6,878 nucleotides of DNA from an uncultured Butyricicoccus sp. (GCA_947575935.1 CANPPM010000148.1:1-6878); one strand, 5' to 3'. Counted from the stretch's first letter, positions 1-5,204 are shown. A program made the numbers and translations. Notes: generated from the letters alone by a model not told the origin.

Positions 1-1
1 G

Positions 2-1135
2 CGAAACGATATGCGTCCAACCGCTTTTTCGCAGCTGATTGAGGCCCTTGGCAAGCTGCTGCTTGGCTATGGGTTGGCGCATGCCGCAAGCGCCAAGGGA
101 CTTCCGTTACCCCAATGTGCTGCAGCTGCAGTAGCTGGTGTAACGGTGGGGGAAGCTGCAAGTGCGGTTTACCTAATAATGCATCTGTGTGTACGGCGGG
201 GCAGAGCAGAGGCGATTTTCAGTGATGTAGTACGTCCATGCGGGACACTGCTGAGGGAATTGCTGTCAATTGCAGTGCCGATTACGATTGGCAGCTCTGT
301 GATGAGTTTAACCAATTTGCTTGACGTAGCGTTGGTGATGAACCGGCTTCAGGACGCAGGATATACGATTGCTCAAGCGAATGCACTATATGGGGCATAT
401 TCCAATCGGGCTATCACGATGTTTAATCTGCCGCAGACGGTTATCCTTGGCTTGTCTGTAAGCGTGCTGCCTGTGCTTTCTGGCGCATATGCGCGACAAA
501 ATTTTACACAGGCATCTCGGACGATTGGCGCAGCGGTACGGCTGACACTCCTGTTAGCATTGCCCGCAGGGGTGGGATATCTGGTATTGGGTGAGCCGAT
601 CGTTGACCTTTTGTTTGGGGCGGATTCGGTTTCGGCAGGGGCGTTGTTGCGTGTTTTGGGTTTTGCAGTACCGCTGTTGGCGATTGTTTCGTTGACCAAT
701 GCGATCCTGCAGGCGTTTGGAAAACCCTTTGAACCCGTCAAAAATATGTTGTTGGGCGGAACCGTTAAATTGCTGGGAAATCATTTTTTGATTGTAACAC
801 TGGGCATATATGGTGCTCCTGTTTCGACCGTCCTTTGCTATGGAGTAATTGCACTTGCTAATTTGTGGGCGGTTAGCCGTTGTGTGTCTGCATTACCGTC
901 GGTCCAGGAGGCATTGTTCCCGCCTCTGATGGCTGCTGTGGGAATGGGAGCCTGTGCAGGGATTCTTTATCAGGGGTTTGCTCCGCTTCTGGGAAACGGT
1001 GTCGCTGTATTGACTGCGATCAGCAGTTCTGTCGTGATCTATGCCGGGTTGCTGCGTTTGTTAGGCGCAATGCGTCGGGAAGATGTTCTGCTGATGCCAT
1101 GTGGCGAGCATCTTTGTTTGTTGTTTCGTCTGTAA
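2..1135 (+). CDS. SpoVB/YabM-like MOP-superfamily lipid flippase, C-terminal part (5' end outside window)
   Basis: This is a polytopic membrane protein of the MOP (MATE-like) flippase superfamily, in the SpoVB/YabM/MurJ group that moves undecaprenyl-linked cell-wall precursors across the membrane. The frame is open to the window edge, and the residues before the first ATG (RND-MRPTAFSQLIEA) continue the family pattern of a Met-Pro-Thr...Ser-Gln...Glu segment. The ATG at 11 is therefore internal, and about 120-150 N-terminal residues are probably missing compared with the usual length of just over 500. About ten hydrophobic segments are visible, for example around SIAVPITIGSSVMSLTNLL and PQTVILGLSVSVLPVLSG. 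The C-terminus (EDVLLMPCGEHLCLLFRL) resembles clostridial SpoVB tails. Position upstream of mazG matches yabM of B. subtilis, which argues for a role in spore or vegetative peptidoglycan. SpoVB and YabM orthologues cannot be told apart from this fragment. Confidence 0.88.
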   Translation, partial: RNDMRPTAFSQLIEALGKLLLGYGLAHAASAKGLPLPQCAAAAVAGVTVGEAASAVYLIMHLCVRRGRAEAIFSDVVRPCGTLLRELLSIAVPITIGSSVMSLTNLLDVALVMNRLQDAGYTIAQANALYGAYSNRAITMFNLPQTVILGLSVSVLPVLSGAYARQNFTQASRTIGAAVRLTLLLALPAGVGYLVLGEPIVDLLFGADSVSAGALLRVLGFAVPLLAIVSLTNAILQAFGKPFEPVKNMLLGGTVKLLGNHFLIVTLGIYGAPVSTVLCYGVIALANLWAVSRCVSALPSVQEALFPPLMAAVGMGACAGILYQGFAPLLGNGVAVLTAISSSVVIYAGLLRLLGAMRREDVLLMPCGEHLCLLFRL

Positions 1136-1250
1136 AACCTGTATATGCAGATGAAGAGAATCGGAAATGGGAAAGACTATGTTTATTGCACAGAAAATAA
1201 TTATATAGGCTGTGATTTTTTAAGAAAGTGATGAGAAGTTTAAGGTATCC

Positions 1251-2057
1251 ATGCGTGGAATTAAGGCAGTGAGAAAAATGATAGAATTTGAACGAAAGGA
1301 ACGGTATGGTTTTGAGGATCTGCTTCAGATTATGAAGATTCTTCGTGCGCCTGACGGGTGTATGTGGGATCGGGAGCAGGATCATCATACAATCCGCCGC
1401 AATTTTATTGAGGAAACTTATGAGGCTGTAGAGGCGATTGACAGTGAAGACAGCGAACTGCTTCGAGAAGAGCTCGGGGATGTTTTGCTGCAGGTTGTTT
1501 TTCATGCTGAAATAGAAAGTGAAAAGGGCGTATTTGATATCGGAGATGTGGCGGATGGCGTATGTAAAAAGCTCATTTATCGGCATCCGCATATCTTTGG
1601 AGATACGCAGGTATCATCGACGGGAGAAATCCTGGAAAACTGGGATCATTTGAAGCAGGCCGAAAAGCATCAGCAGACAGCCGCAGATACGCTTGACAGT
1701 GTAGCACGTAGCCTTCCAGCATTGATTCGTGCTGATAAGGTGCTGTCAAAAGCGGCCAAAGCTGGTTTTGATTGGGGGAGTGTTGACGGTGCGCTGGATA
1801 AAGTATATGAGGAGCTGCAGGAGCTGAAAGACGCTGTACGGGACCAAACGAACCCAGCAGAGGAACTGGGGGATTTATTGCTTGCTGCGGCTGGTGTTGC
1901 ACGTTTTATCGGCTGTGATCCTGAGGAGTGCACAGTACGCAGCTGTGAAAAATTTATTTCTCGCTTTCGTCAGGTAGAGCTTCTTGCAGAGGGCAAACCG
2001 CTTGGTGAGATGACACTGAATGAGCTAACTGCACTTTGGCAAAAGGCCAAGCAGTAA
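1251..2057 (+). CDS. mazG: MazG nucleoside triphosphate pyrophosphohydrolase
   Basis: MazG hydrolyses (d)NTPs to NMP and pyrophosphate and is thought to clear non-canonical nucleotides from the cytoplasmic pool. Two MazG domains are present. In the first (about residues 22-120) the metal-binding pattern is E54-E55-x-x-E58 followed by E74-x-x-D77. In the second (about 155-245) it is E187-E188-x-x-E191 followed by E205-x-x-D208. Length (268 aa) fits bacterial two-domain MazG; the longer YabN of B. subtilis carries an extra N-terminal methylase domain that is absent here. The ATG at 1251 has an AAGG five bases upstream. The ATG at 1278 (protein starting MIEFERKERYGFEDLL) fits the family N-terminus better and is a real alternative. 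Unusual residues are Met38 where the family has GCPWD, and Gly215 and Cys232 where the second domain normally has asparagines. The gene lies between the flippase and HU genes, as yabN does after yabM. Confidence 0.93.
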   Translation: MRGIKAVRKMIEFERKERYGFEDLLQIMKILRAPDGCMWDREQDHHTIRRNFIEETYEAVEAIDSEDSELLREELGDVLLQVVFHAEIESEKGVFDIGDVADGVCKKLIYRHPHIFGDTQVSSTGEILENWDHLKQAEKHQQTAADTLDSVARSLPALIRADKVLSKAAKAGFDWGSVDGALDKVYEELQELKDAVRDQTNPAEELGDLLLAAAGVARFIGCDPEECTVRSCEKFISRFRQVELLAEGKPLGEMTLNELTALWQKAKQ

Positions 2058-2286
2058 TGTGCCTGCCGGCCTGTGAAATATATTGATGACCTGTGGTGTG
2101 CACATAAAAAGTGGTTGTTAGGCTGGTTTAGAAATTTTTTGTGGGATCCTTGCTAAATCCACGGAAAGATGGTAAAGCTAAAGAGGCAAAAGAACCACTG
2201 TTTAGCGTATACACAGTTTTGGAATAAGCGCTAAGAATAGGACAAGCTGTGGCACAAAATCACAGGGTATTTGGAGGAACTGAACC
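2058..2286. other. Intergenic region / HU leader with several inverted repeats
   Basis: No coding frame with a ribosome binding site is seen between mazG and the HU gene. The stretch contains inverted repeats: ATGTGC (2057-2062) with GCACAT (2100-2105), AGTGGTT (2110-2116) with AACCACT (2193-2199), GTGGGAT (about 2141-2147) with ATCCAC (2157-2162) with one bulged base, and TTAGCG (2202-2207) with CGCTAA (2229-2234). None is followed by a T-tract, so a terminator is not supported. No convincing sigma-A promoter was found. It may be the untranslated leader of the HU gene. Confidence 0.35.
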
Positions 2287-2574
2287 ATGAGGAAAGCCGA
2301 TTTTATTGCATTGGTGGCAGAAAAGGCAGGCAGCAGCAAAAAAGATGCTGATATTGCTGTGGATGCAGTGCTTGCCGCGATTGAGGAGGTACTGACTGCA
2401 GGCGATAAGTTGTCGCTGCCCGGTTTTGGCACTTTTGAGGTTCGGGATCGTGCTGCCCGCAAGGGGCATGATATTCGTACCGGCGAGCCGACTGATATCG
2501 CAGCCTGCCGAGTACCAGTATTTCGCCCAAATGCGCAACTAAAGGAGAAGGTCAACAACAATGCGGTTGGATAA
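2287..2574 (+). CDS. HU-family DNA-binding protein, divergent DNA-binding arm
   Basis: HU is a small dimeric nucleoid protein that bends and compacts DNA. The 95-aa product has the full HU fold: N-terminal helices with EKAGSSKKDADIAVDAVLAA, the turn LPGFGTFEVRDRAARKG at 44-60, the beta-arm to about residue 78, and a C-terminal helix. A strong GGAGG at 2273-2277 lies nine bases before the ATG. The arm is atypical. The usual RNPxTG tip reads H61-D62-I63-R64-T65-G66, so the DNA-intercalating proline at position 63 is isoleucine. The usual FKAGK...LK reads FRPNAQLK, losing the conserved Gly82 and Lys83. The gene overlaps rqcP by 14 nt in another frame, so the two are probably co-transcribed and translationally coupled. 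HU next to this S4-domain gene is common in Clostridia. Family assignment is secure; how the protein binds DNA is uncertain. Confidence 0.93.
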   Translation: MRKADFIALVAEKAGSSKKDADIAVDAVLAAIEEVLTAGDKLSLPGFGTFEVRDRAARKGHDIRTGEPTDIAACRVPVFRPNAQLKEKVNNNAVG

Positions 2575-2800
2575 ATATTTGAAAGTTTCACGCCTGATCA
2601 AACGACGTACAGTTGCAAATGACGCTTGTGATGCGGCACGGATTTCGGTGAATGGAAAACCGGCAAAGGCATCTTATCAGGTTAAGATTGGTGATTTGAT
2701 TGAGATTGCCTTTGGCCAGCGTACGATGCGCGTTGAGGTACTGGATGTAGCAGATCATGTGTTGAAAAATGATGCTTCCGGGCTTTACCGGGAAGTATGA
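2561..2800 (+). CDS. rqcP: RqcP (YabO) S4-domain ribosome quality control factor
   Basis: RqcP binds stalled 50S subunits together with RqcH and tRNA-Ala and assists C-terminal alanine tailing of incomplete chains. The 79-aa product is essentially one S4 RNA-binding domain starting MRLDKYLKVSRLIKRRTVAN, almost the same as the B. subtilis YabO N-terminus. It keeps Arg2 and the RLIKRR stretch with Arg15-Arg16, basic residues conserved in the RNA-binding face. The motif RISVNGKPAKASYQVKIGD (27-45) is the typical S4 beta-hairpin. The ATG lies inside the end of the HU gene (14-nt overlap), and AAGG at 2548-2551 is nine bases upstream. The usual length is 80-90 aa, so the protein is complete. It sits just upstream of yabP, as in B. 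subtilis. Confidence 0.94.
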   Translation: MRLDKYLKVSRLIKRRTVANDACDAARISVNGKPAKASYQVKIGDLIEIAFGQRTMRVEVLDVADHVLKNDASGLYREV

Positions 2801-2961
2801 ACGGGATAGCTGACGGCTAGGTCAATAGATTTTGCTGCGTTGAAATCTTGTTTTGTACTGTTTGAAATAATTTTGGATGTCTTGCGAGGAAAGTGAGCGG
2901 CTGTTTGGAGATATAGATGATTTTTCAACCTGCTTTGACCTTTGCCGGATGACAAAACCCT

Positions 2962-2992
2962 TTGACAGACGTTATTTTACTGAATATATAAT
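2962..2992 (+). promoter_or_regulatory. Sigma-A-like promoter upstream of yabP
   Basis: A perfect TTGACA at 2962-2967 is followed by TATAAT at 2987-2992 (19-nt spacing) or the overlapping TATATA at 2985-2990 (17-nt spacing). The predicted start, about 2998-3000, falls at the base of the stem-loop at 3000-3044. A vegetative-type promoter is unexpected here, because yabP is under sigma-E in B. subtilis. No clear sigma-E element was seen. Confidence 0.5.
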
Positions 2993-2999
2993 AGGTTCT

Positions 3000-3044
3000 A
3001 AAAAGCTCCGCTTTCTCATAGATATGAGTCAGCGGAGACTTTTT
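3000..3044 (+). terminator. Stem-loop with flanking A- and T-tracts just before the yabP RBS (terminator or attenuator)
   Basis: The stem has three parts: AAAAG (3001-3005) with CTTTT (3039-3043), TCCGCT (3007-3012) with AGCGGA (3031-3036), and CTCAT (3015-3019) with ATGAG (3024-3028) around a 4-nt AGAT loop. Five T residues (3040-3044) end the structure. The A-tract on the left makes it terminator-like on both strands. It ends seven bases before the AAGGAGG of yabP. Confidence 0.55.
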
Positions 3045-3065
3045 ACTGCAAAGGAGGACGTGCAA

Positions 3066-3350
3066 ATGGCGATGGAAGGCAAGCTGCAGGGGGAACGGCA
3101 GCACTCTCTGATTTTAGAGGGACGAGGGAAGCTGAGTGTTTCCGGTGTTGTAGACGTGCAGAATTTTGACGAAACACTGGTCAGCATGGAGACTACACTC
3201 GGGCTTCTGTTAGTAAGAGGCTCCGGCCTGCATATTGAGCGGCTCAGCCTGGAGGGTGGTGAGCTGGAGTTAGAGGGCGAGATCGATTCAATGGAGTACG
3301 AGGACGGCAGCCAAAGCCGAGGAGGACTGTTTTCGCGTATTTTTGGATGA
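3066..3350 (+). CDS. yabP: Sporulation protein YabP
   Basis: YabP is a small spore-formation protein. In B. subtilis it is made in the mother cell with YabQ; its biochemical role is not established. The start at 3066 is chosen because a near-perfect AAGGAGG (3051-3057) lies eight bases upstream. The open frame extends back to an ATG at 2877, but that part has no ribosome binding site and contains the promoter and stem-loop. The resulting 94-aa protein matches the usual length of about 95-100. It carries the YabP pattern: H13...LEGRGKLSVSGVVDVQNFDE (17-36), then ETTLGLLLVRGSGLHIERLS (42-61), then GGELELEGEIDSMEYEDG (64-81), and a C-terminal GGLFSRIFG. The gene is followed after ten bases by yabQ, as in other endospore formers. 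Confidence 0.92.
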   Translation: MAMEGKLQGERQHSLILEGRGKLSVSGVVDVQNFDETLVSMETTLGLLLVRGSGLHIERLSLEGGELELEGEIDSMEYEDGSQSRGGLFSRIFG

Positions 3351-3360
3351 GGGATTGCGT

Positions 3361-3819
3361 ATGTACATATCGATAGCGGATCAAACGGTCGTTTTTCTGC
3401 AAGCGATTCTGTTTGGCGCGGGAGTAGGGCTTTATTATGATCTGCTGCGGGCCATACGGCGAAAGGGGTCGATGTTTAGCTTATTGACTGTGTTGTTAGA
3501 TGGCGTATTCTGGCTGGCATCGATTATAGCTTTTACATTATTTGTGTTGCTGGTTGCAGATGGCGAAGGGCGTTCCTATGTGCTGGCCGGACTTGCAGGG
3601 GGTCTGATCCTTTATTTTTTGACCCTTAGTCCGATTGTTTTGGCGATACTTGGAAAAGTGCTTTCGCTGTTATGGATTGTCTTCGCCTGGCTGCTGCGGA
3701 TTACCTCAATACCAGTGCATGTGCTGCGTAGATTAGCAGGATCTAGAACAGTGCAAAAAATTATTCACAAATTCAGCACGAAAAACTTCAAAAAAACACT
3801 TCCCTTTTTCCGAGAATAG
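3361..3819 (+). CDS. yabQ: Spore cortex biosynthesis protein YabQ
   Basis: YabQ is an integral membrane protein of the outer forespore membrane needed for spore cortex formation in B. subtilis. The 152-aa product begins MYISIADQTVVFLQAILFGA and contains the diagnostic early segment ending GVGLYYDLLRAIRRK (about 22-36). Hydrophobic segments follow at about 40-67, 74-90 and 92-115, and the tail is basic (VQKIIHKFSTKNFKKTLPFF). The ATG at 3361 with GAGGG at 3349-3353 is preferred over an in-frame TTG at 3343, which lacks a ribosome binding site and would overlap yabP. Clostridial YabQ proteins are often about 150 aa, shorter than the roughly 210 aa of B. subtilis, so it is probably complete. Ten bases separate it from yabP, so they are very likely co-transcribed. 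Confidence 0.9.
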   Translation: MYISIADQTVVFLQAILFGAGVGLYYDLLRAIRRKGSMFSLLTVLLDGVFWLASIIAFTLFVLLVADGEGRSYVLAGLAGGLILYFLTLSPIVLAILGKVLSLLWIVFAWLLRITSIPVHVLRRLAGSRTVQKIIHKFSTKNFKKTLPFFRE

Positions 3820-4163
3820 GTATAAAATAAAAAAGGTATACTGGTGGCCGAAAAGAGAGGCGGGAAAGGAAGCAAGGCTGCGAGGGTAGACAGGGCGACA
3901 CGTGTTAAGGCGATATGACGCGGTAGCAACGCAGTCTAAACACTACTTGATTTTTGTTCGGATACACCGTTTAAAAATGTAGTGGATGATTTGCAACATG
4001 TGCATCAGCGGGAGGATTTTCTTTCGTTCTAAGAGAATTTGCGGAAAGGATTCTGAAAATTTCGGGGGAACTGATGTGGATTGGCGGAAAATCTGCTGGT
4101 TAAACATTTTTCAGATTTACTCTGGAAGGAGTAAGCAGAAGAATTGTACAAAGAAGGAATGAG
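3820..4163. other. 344-nt region without a supported gene; contains a short basic reading frame and repeats
   Basis: In B. subtilis yabQ and divIC are nearly adjacent, so this gap is long. It holds a 24-codon frame at 3844-3918 starting with GTG, with AAGG seven bases upstream, encoding MAEKRGGKGSKAARVDRATR and four more residues. The same frame then meets stops at 3916, 3937, 4030, 4054 and 4072, with coding-looking stretches between them (3940-4029 and 4075-4128). A second frame is open from 3986 to 4162 (58 aa, Cys- and Ile-rich, no ribosome binding site). Inverted repeats include GACGCG/CGC(A)GTC (3917-3936), CACTAC/GTAGTG (3941-3946 with 3979-3984) and AAATCTG/CAGATTT (4089-4095 with 4112-4118). 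A gene remnant, an untranslated leader of divIC or a structured RNA are all possible; none is demonstrated. Confidence 0.4.
3844..3918 (+). CDS. Possible 24-aa basic small ORF (tentative)
   Basis: A GTG start with AAGG at 3833-3836 (7-nt spacing) opens a 24-codon frame, 25 nt after the yabQ stop. The peptide has nine Lys/Arg residues and a KRGGKGSKAAR stretch, like the cytoplasmic N-terminal tail that precedes the membrane helix of small division proteins. It stops at TGA with no membrane segment. It may be a true small gene, the first part of a decayed gene running on to about 4030, or chance. No family is recognised. Confidence 0.22.
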   Translation: MAEKRGGKGSKAARVDRATRVKAI

Positions 4164-4454
4164 GTGCTGCTTTTGAGAAGAAAACGCCGAACTTCCGTTG
4201 TGGTCAAGGCCGCGCTGTTTTGCTTTGCATTGTATGCTGTCATTACCATCGTCCAGCTGCAGTTGGATATTAACCGAAAGAACGGTGAGCTTGAGGACCT
4301 TGAGTCCGAAATTAAGGTGGTAAATGGTGAGAATGATGCACTGCGGGAGTCTCTCGAACTCGGAAATACGGATTCGTATATTGCTTCAATTGCACGTGAA
4401 AATGGTTATGCGGTGTCCGGTGAACGGGTGATGATTGACACATCCAGCAAGTAA
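4164..4454 (+). CDS. divIC: Septum formation initiator DivIC/FtsB family protein
   Basis: DivIC is a bitopic membrane protein of the divisome that pairs with FtsL through a coiled coil and links to DivIB. The 96-aa product has a short basic cytoplasmic end (RRKRR, 5-9), one membrane helix at about 12-34, and an extracellular coiled coil at about 35-66 rich in Glu, Leu, Ile and Asn. The C-terminal motif SYIASIARENGYAVSGERVM corresponds to the family's conserved 'iA Re klGyv kpgE' ending. The GTG at 4164 has AAGGA five bases upstream. A TTG at 4173 with GAGGTG at 4161-4166 is an equally plausible start and would give a 93-aa protein beginning MRRKRR. Position between yabQ and the S1 gene matches divIC in B. 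subtilis, although here 344 nt separate it from yabQ. Confidence 0.88.
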   Translation: MLLLRRKRRTSVVVKAALFCFALYAVITIVQLQLDINRKNGELEDLESEIKVVNGENDALRESLELGNTDSYIASIARENGYAVSGERVMIDTSSK

Positions 4455-4554
4455 GCAAAATCCGGGCCGTGTTTCTATGTCGGCCAGCCGTTCGCCCGTC
4501 GGCAATCGGGCAGTTTGATACAACAAGAAAGAAATGACGGAGAGTACAAGAAGT
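4455..4554 (+). other. divIC-S1 gene spacer with two tandem hairpins
   Basis: Two GC-rich hairpins follow divIC: GGCCG (4465-4469) with CGGCC (4481-4485) around an 11-nt loop, and GCCCG (4494-4498) with CGGGC (4507-4511) around an 8-nt loop. An alternative pairing, GCCG (4487-4490) with CGGC (4500-4503), excludes the second. No long T-tract follows, so a terminator is not supported. They may stabilise or process the mRNA between the two genes. Confidence 0.35.
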
Positions 4555-4971
4555 ATGGAACTGGCAGTTGGATCTGTTTTAGAGGGCAAGGTTACGGGGA
4601 TCACTAAATTTGGTGCGTTCGTTTCTCTGCCCGATGGGAAATCGGGGATGGTGCACATATCCGAAGTCGCAAATTCTTATGTAAACGATATTAAAGATTT
4701 TTTGAGCGATGGACAGCAGGTTAAGGTAAAAATCATCAATATCGATAAAGAAGGACGCATAAACCTTTCGATCAAAAAAGCGTTTGTGCCAGCCGCGCCA
4801 GCACCGCGGGAACGGCGTGCTATACGTCAGCCACGGGACAACCGCCAGAAGGACCCAGCCTCGATGACTTTTGAAGATAAGCTTAAGGTCTTCATGCAGG
4901 ATAGCGAAAGCCGAATGGCCGACATCAAGCATAATACCGACCGAAAAAGTGGATCCCGCAGACGCAAATAA
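4555..4971 (+). CDS. S1-domain RNA-binding protein (YabR-like)
   Basis: This is a single S1 (OB-fold) domain protein of the YabR type; the B. subtilis homologue has no firmly established function, but RNA or ribosome binding is expected. With the start at 4555 the protein is 138 aa and begins MELAVGSVLEGKVTGITKFG, aligned with the family N-terminus; GGAGAG at 4539-4544 lies ten bases upstream. An in-frame ATG at 4534 would add seven residues but has only a weak A-rich upstream sequence. The S1 domain (about 3-75) carries KVTGITKFGAFVSLPDGKSG, MVHISEVA and INLSIKKA, the usual S1 core. The tail is Pro/Arg-rich, then contains a segment TFEDKLKVFMQDSESRMADI and ends in a basic SGSRRRK, a layout typical of clostridial members. 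It is the last gene of its unit, followed by a strong terminator. Confidence 0.9.
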   Translation: MELAVGSVLEGKVTGITKFGAFVSLPDGKSGMVHISEVANSYVNDIKDFLSDGQQVKVKIINIDKEGRINLSIKKAFVPAAPAPRERRAIRQPRDNRQKDPASMTFEDKLKVFMQDSESRMADIKHNTDRKSGSRRRK

Positions 4972-4999
4972 GACGGGAATCATGTTTGATTGCACTGAG

Positions 5000-5028
5000 A
5001 AACCGAGGTATTCCACCTCGGTTTTTTT
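5000..5028 (+). terminator. Intrinsic terminator after the S1-domain gene
   Basis: AACCGAGGT (5001-5009) pairs perfectly with ACCTCGGTT (5015-5023) around a 5-nt loop, and T residues run from 5022 to 5028. It lies about 30 nt after the S1 stop codon and closes the first gene block. Confidence 0.93.
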
Positions 5029-5052
5029 CTGGAAAGCGCGGGATTGATTCCT

Positions 5053-5082
5053 AAAAAAATGCGTTCCTCGAAAGAGGAACGC
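5053..5082 (-). terminator. Intrinsic terminator on the minus strand
   Basis: On the minus strand GCGTTCCTC pairs with GAGGAACGC (5082-5074 with 5069-5061, a perfect 9-bp stem) around a TTTC loop. One A and seven T residues (5059-5053) follow. On the plus strand the same hairpin has no downstream T-tract, so the terminator faces the minus direction, towards the S1 terminator. Confidence 0.82.
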
Positions 5083-5140
5083 TACTATAAAAGGATTGTG
5101 GGGATAAAGATATGAACGGTGCATGGTGAGTTCTCTCACC
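5053..5140 (-). ncRNA. Candidate small regulatory RNA, about 88 nt
   Basis: A near-consensus promoter (5147-5175) and a canonical terminator (5053-5082) on the minus strand delimit a short transcription unit. The predicted start, about 5140, is seven bases after the -10 box. The RNA would begin with a perfect hairpin, GGTGAG-AGAA-CTCACC (5140-5125). A 42-nt segment without obvious internal pairing (5124-5083) follows, containing ATCCCCAC and AATCCTTTT, and then the terminator stem. The CCCC and CCTTTT elements could pair with purine-rich ribosome binding sites, as in known Gram-positive small RNAs with C-rich seeds. A frame from the ATG at 5124 runs on through the terminator and has its upstream region locked in the hairpin, so coding is unlikely. 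No known RNA family is recognised. Existence is inferred from signals alone. Confidence 0.6.
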
Positions 5141-5146
5141 ATCTGA

Positions 5147-5175
5147 ATCATATCATAATTGGGAATAGCTGTCAA
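5147..5175 (-). promoter_or_regulatory. Sigma-A promoter on the minus strand for the candidate small RNA
   Basis: Read on the minus strand, TTGACA (5175-5170) is followed by 17 nt and TATGAT (5152-5147). This is a perfect -35, optimal spacing and one mismatch in the -10. A second overlapping TATGAT at 5157-5152 has poor spacing. The promoter lies about 30 bp upstream of the divergently read amidohydrolase gene. Confidence 0.72.
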
Positions 5176-5204
5176 TCCCGATTCGCAGAAATGAGGAAAA
5201 TTTC

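Noticed and set aside
1145..1231. A 28-aa frame (ATG at 1145) in the flippase-mazG spacer, in frame with the flippase after its stop
   Set aside because: It has no ribosome binding site, uses codons unlike the neighbours (AGA, AT-rich) and matches no family I know. Read-through of the TAA at 1133 is possible but unsupported.
2877..3065. N-terminal extension of YabP to an ATG at 2877
   Set aside because: There is no ribosome binding site at 2877, and the extension would cover the promoter and stem-loop. The ATG at 3066 has a near-perfect AAGGAGG and gives the normal YabP length.
3850..3885. Resemblance of GGAAAGGAAGCAAGGC to the SRP RNA apical loop
   Set aside because: The required upstream partner strand and symmetric internal loop are missing; only a short purine-rich stretch matches.
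3844..3990. Possible known riboswitch (c-di-AMP or c-di-GMP class) in the yabQ-divIC gap
   Set aside because: The conserved cores of these classes could not be matched, and no terminator or RBS-sequestering switch is evident.
4579..5175. A long minus-strand frame opposite the S1 gene and its downstream spacer
   Set aside because: It runs antisense through a well-supported S1-domain gene and through both terminators, has no ribosome binding site and resembles no protein family.
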